Below are positions 63,086 through 64,000 of a stretch of 64,000 nt of DNA, one piece after another. Under the pieces are notes generated by a model. That model had not been told where the DNA came from. It saw nothing but the letters and a program-made list of their open reading frames with translations, and did no database searches. Source of the stretch: Chionoecetes opilio (lineage: Eukaryota; Arthropoda; Malacostraca; Decapoda; Majidae); assembly GCA_016584305.1 (NCBI GenBank), contig JACEEZ010011608.1:32898-96897 (forward strand), read 5' to 3'. Every line of letters begins with the position of its first letter. Position 1 is the first letter of the stretch. The translations under genes and the position numbers were made by a program.

Positions 63086-63494
63086 AAAGTAGGATCAAGG
63101 GACAATTGAGGCAAAGGAAGGTGGGATTTGTGCTTCCCTGTGAGGCGAGGCGTTCCCCCTCAGAGCCTTGGGATCGCGAAGTCTACACGGACACCCCTCA
63201 GTGGCCCCTAATGCCCCGATCCCCTCACAGCGCGGGTCAATGCTCTCCCTGCCTCCTAGTACCCAAATAGTGCCTCTTAAATAGTGCCAAATAATACCAA
63301 ATAGTACCTCTATATAGTGCTAAATAGACATATAGGTTGTAAAGGAAGGGAAGGAATTTGGGGGGGGGAAGAAATCAATCTGTAAGCAGAAGTATGTGTA
63401 AGGATGTGCAAGAATTGTGATTATAATTAAACTAATACTACTAATACTGCTCAGCTAGCGGTAATAGAAAGGACGATAAACTGATATGTATTAG
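63086..63494. other. Intergenic, short AAATAGTGCC repeats
   Basis: 63265-63330 has AAATAGTGCC/AAATAGTACC repeats. No gene. Confidence 0.45.
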
Positions 63495-63715
63495 GAGTAG
63501 AAGGTAATGACATAATTTACTTTTTTCTACAGGGCGACCTACTCTTACTTGTAGAATTAATGTAGACAGCGTAAAGGTAAATAAAGGAAGGGAAAAAATA
63601 CAAAAAGTAGAAGATAATAAGATAATTTATTCTTCCAAAAGGCGACCTACTTTTACTTGTAGAATTAATGTAGACAGTGTAAAGGAAAATAAAGGAAGGA
63701 ATACCATAAAGGAAT
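63495..63715. repeat. 108-bp direct duplication
   Basis: GGCGACCTAC, TTACTTGTAGAATTAATGTA and AATAAAGGAAGG occur at 63533 and 63641. From 63716 to 64000 nothing was recognised. Confidence 0.8.
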
Positions 63716-64000
63716 AAAATAAAGGAATACAATAAATATAAATAACAAAAAAAAAAAAAAAGCCTTGAAGGAAGTAAGAAAACAATTCATTCTTGTCTTG
63801 ATCAAATTTTTTTTTCGAGATATCTATTTTGCTGCCATTATTCTGTCCCTCCTTAATCTCTGCTTCTTATTAGGACTGCTTTTCTGATAGTCTCTTTCTT
63901 TCTATTATTACAGTCGTTGCCAATCATCTGAATTTCTCTGGGAAGGGATAGTTTCTAAGTCTCTCGAAGTGTTGCCTCACTGGAAAATTTTCCTAAAAGG

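Noticed and set aside
60194..63270. Open frames of 300-660 codons on both strands rich in Gly/Arg/Glu or Pro/Ser
   Set aside because: They arise from the stop-poor purine-rich tandem arrays; all frames are open and no domain or splice structure is present.

Overview
This is a eukaryotic nuclear window, most likely from an arthropod and probably a decapod crustacean. The inference rests on intron-rich genes with GT..AG junctions, very high tandem-repeat and transposon content, and the make-up of the protease gene. No species call can be made from sequence alone. Four protein-coding genes can be assembled exon by exon with matching phases. A fifth coding block, a GTPBP2 C-terminal exon, sits alone.

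Layout. 1-7.2 kb: a 44-bp satellite ending at a TTAA transposon-like terminus, then 61-bp and 24-bp tandem arrays. 7.87-16.85 kb (+): the SPRY-domain 3' half of ash2 (trithorax/COMPASS core subunit) in seven exons; one intron holds a 2.65-kb 40/42-bp array. 17-22.8 kb: gene-poor, with two hAT-type non-autonomous elements, a Jockey-like LINE remnant, a tRNA-derived SINE and a long (GA)n. 22.8-37.7 kb (+): a 12-exon secreted CLIP-like/CUB/trypsin-like protease of 733 codons. Its first intron contains the orphan GTPBP2 block at 24.4-25.1 kb, on the same strand. 39.6-45.5 kb (-): ACADSB, the mitochondrial short/branched-chain acyl-CoA dehydrogenase, eight visible exons. 45.6-51.9 kb: hAT and RTE-type elements and an 18-bp satellite. 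52-56.7 kb (+): RpL26. 56.8-64 kb: TTAA MITEs, a ~100-bp array, and two long purine-rich arrays.

The genes have unrelated roles (chromatin, secreted proteolysis, branched-chain amino-acid catabolism, translation), so no shared pathway is implied. What links them is how repeats meet splice sites. First, short tandem duplications repeatedly include a splice junction: a 28-bp array of about 41 units that regenerates the protease intron-4 donor, a 35-bp x4 array over an ACADSB donor, degraded extra copies of another ACADSB donor, a triplicated RpL26 acceptor, and a duplicated ash2 donor. Second, 3' ends of one CR1-like LINE family recur about 20 times. Inside the protease, ACADSB and RpL26 genes they are always in host-sense orientation, and several end within a few to about 40 bases of a 3' splice site. 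These two patterns are the most unusual content of the window.

Caveats: several arrays look under-polished (base drop-outs inside otherwise perfect units). Two coding exons show single-base frame breaks, both in a CTCTC context, which may be assembly errors. All family names come from remembered protein and repeat families; no search was run.
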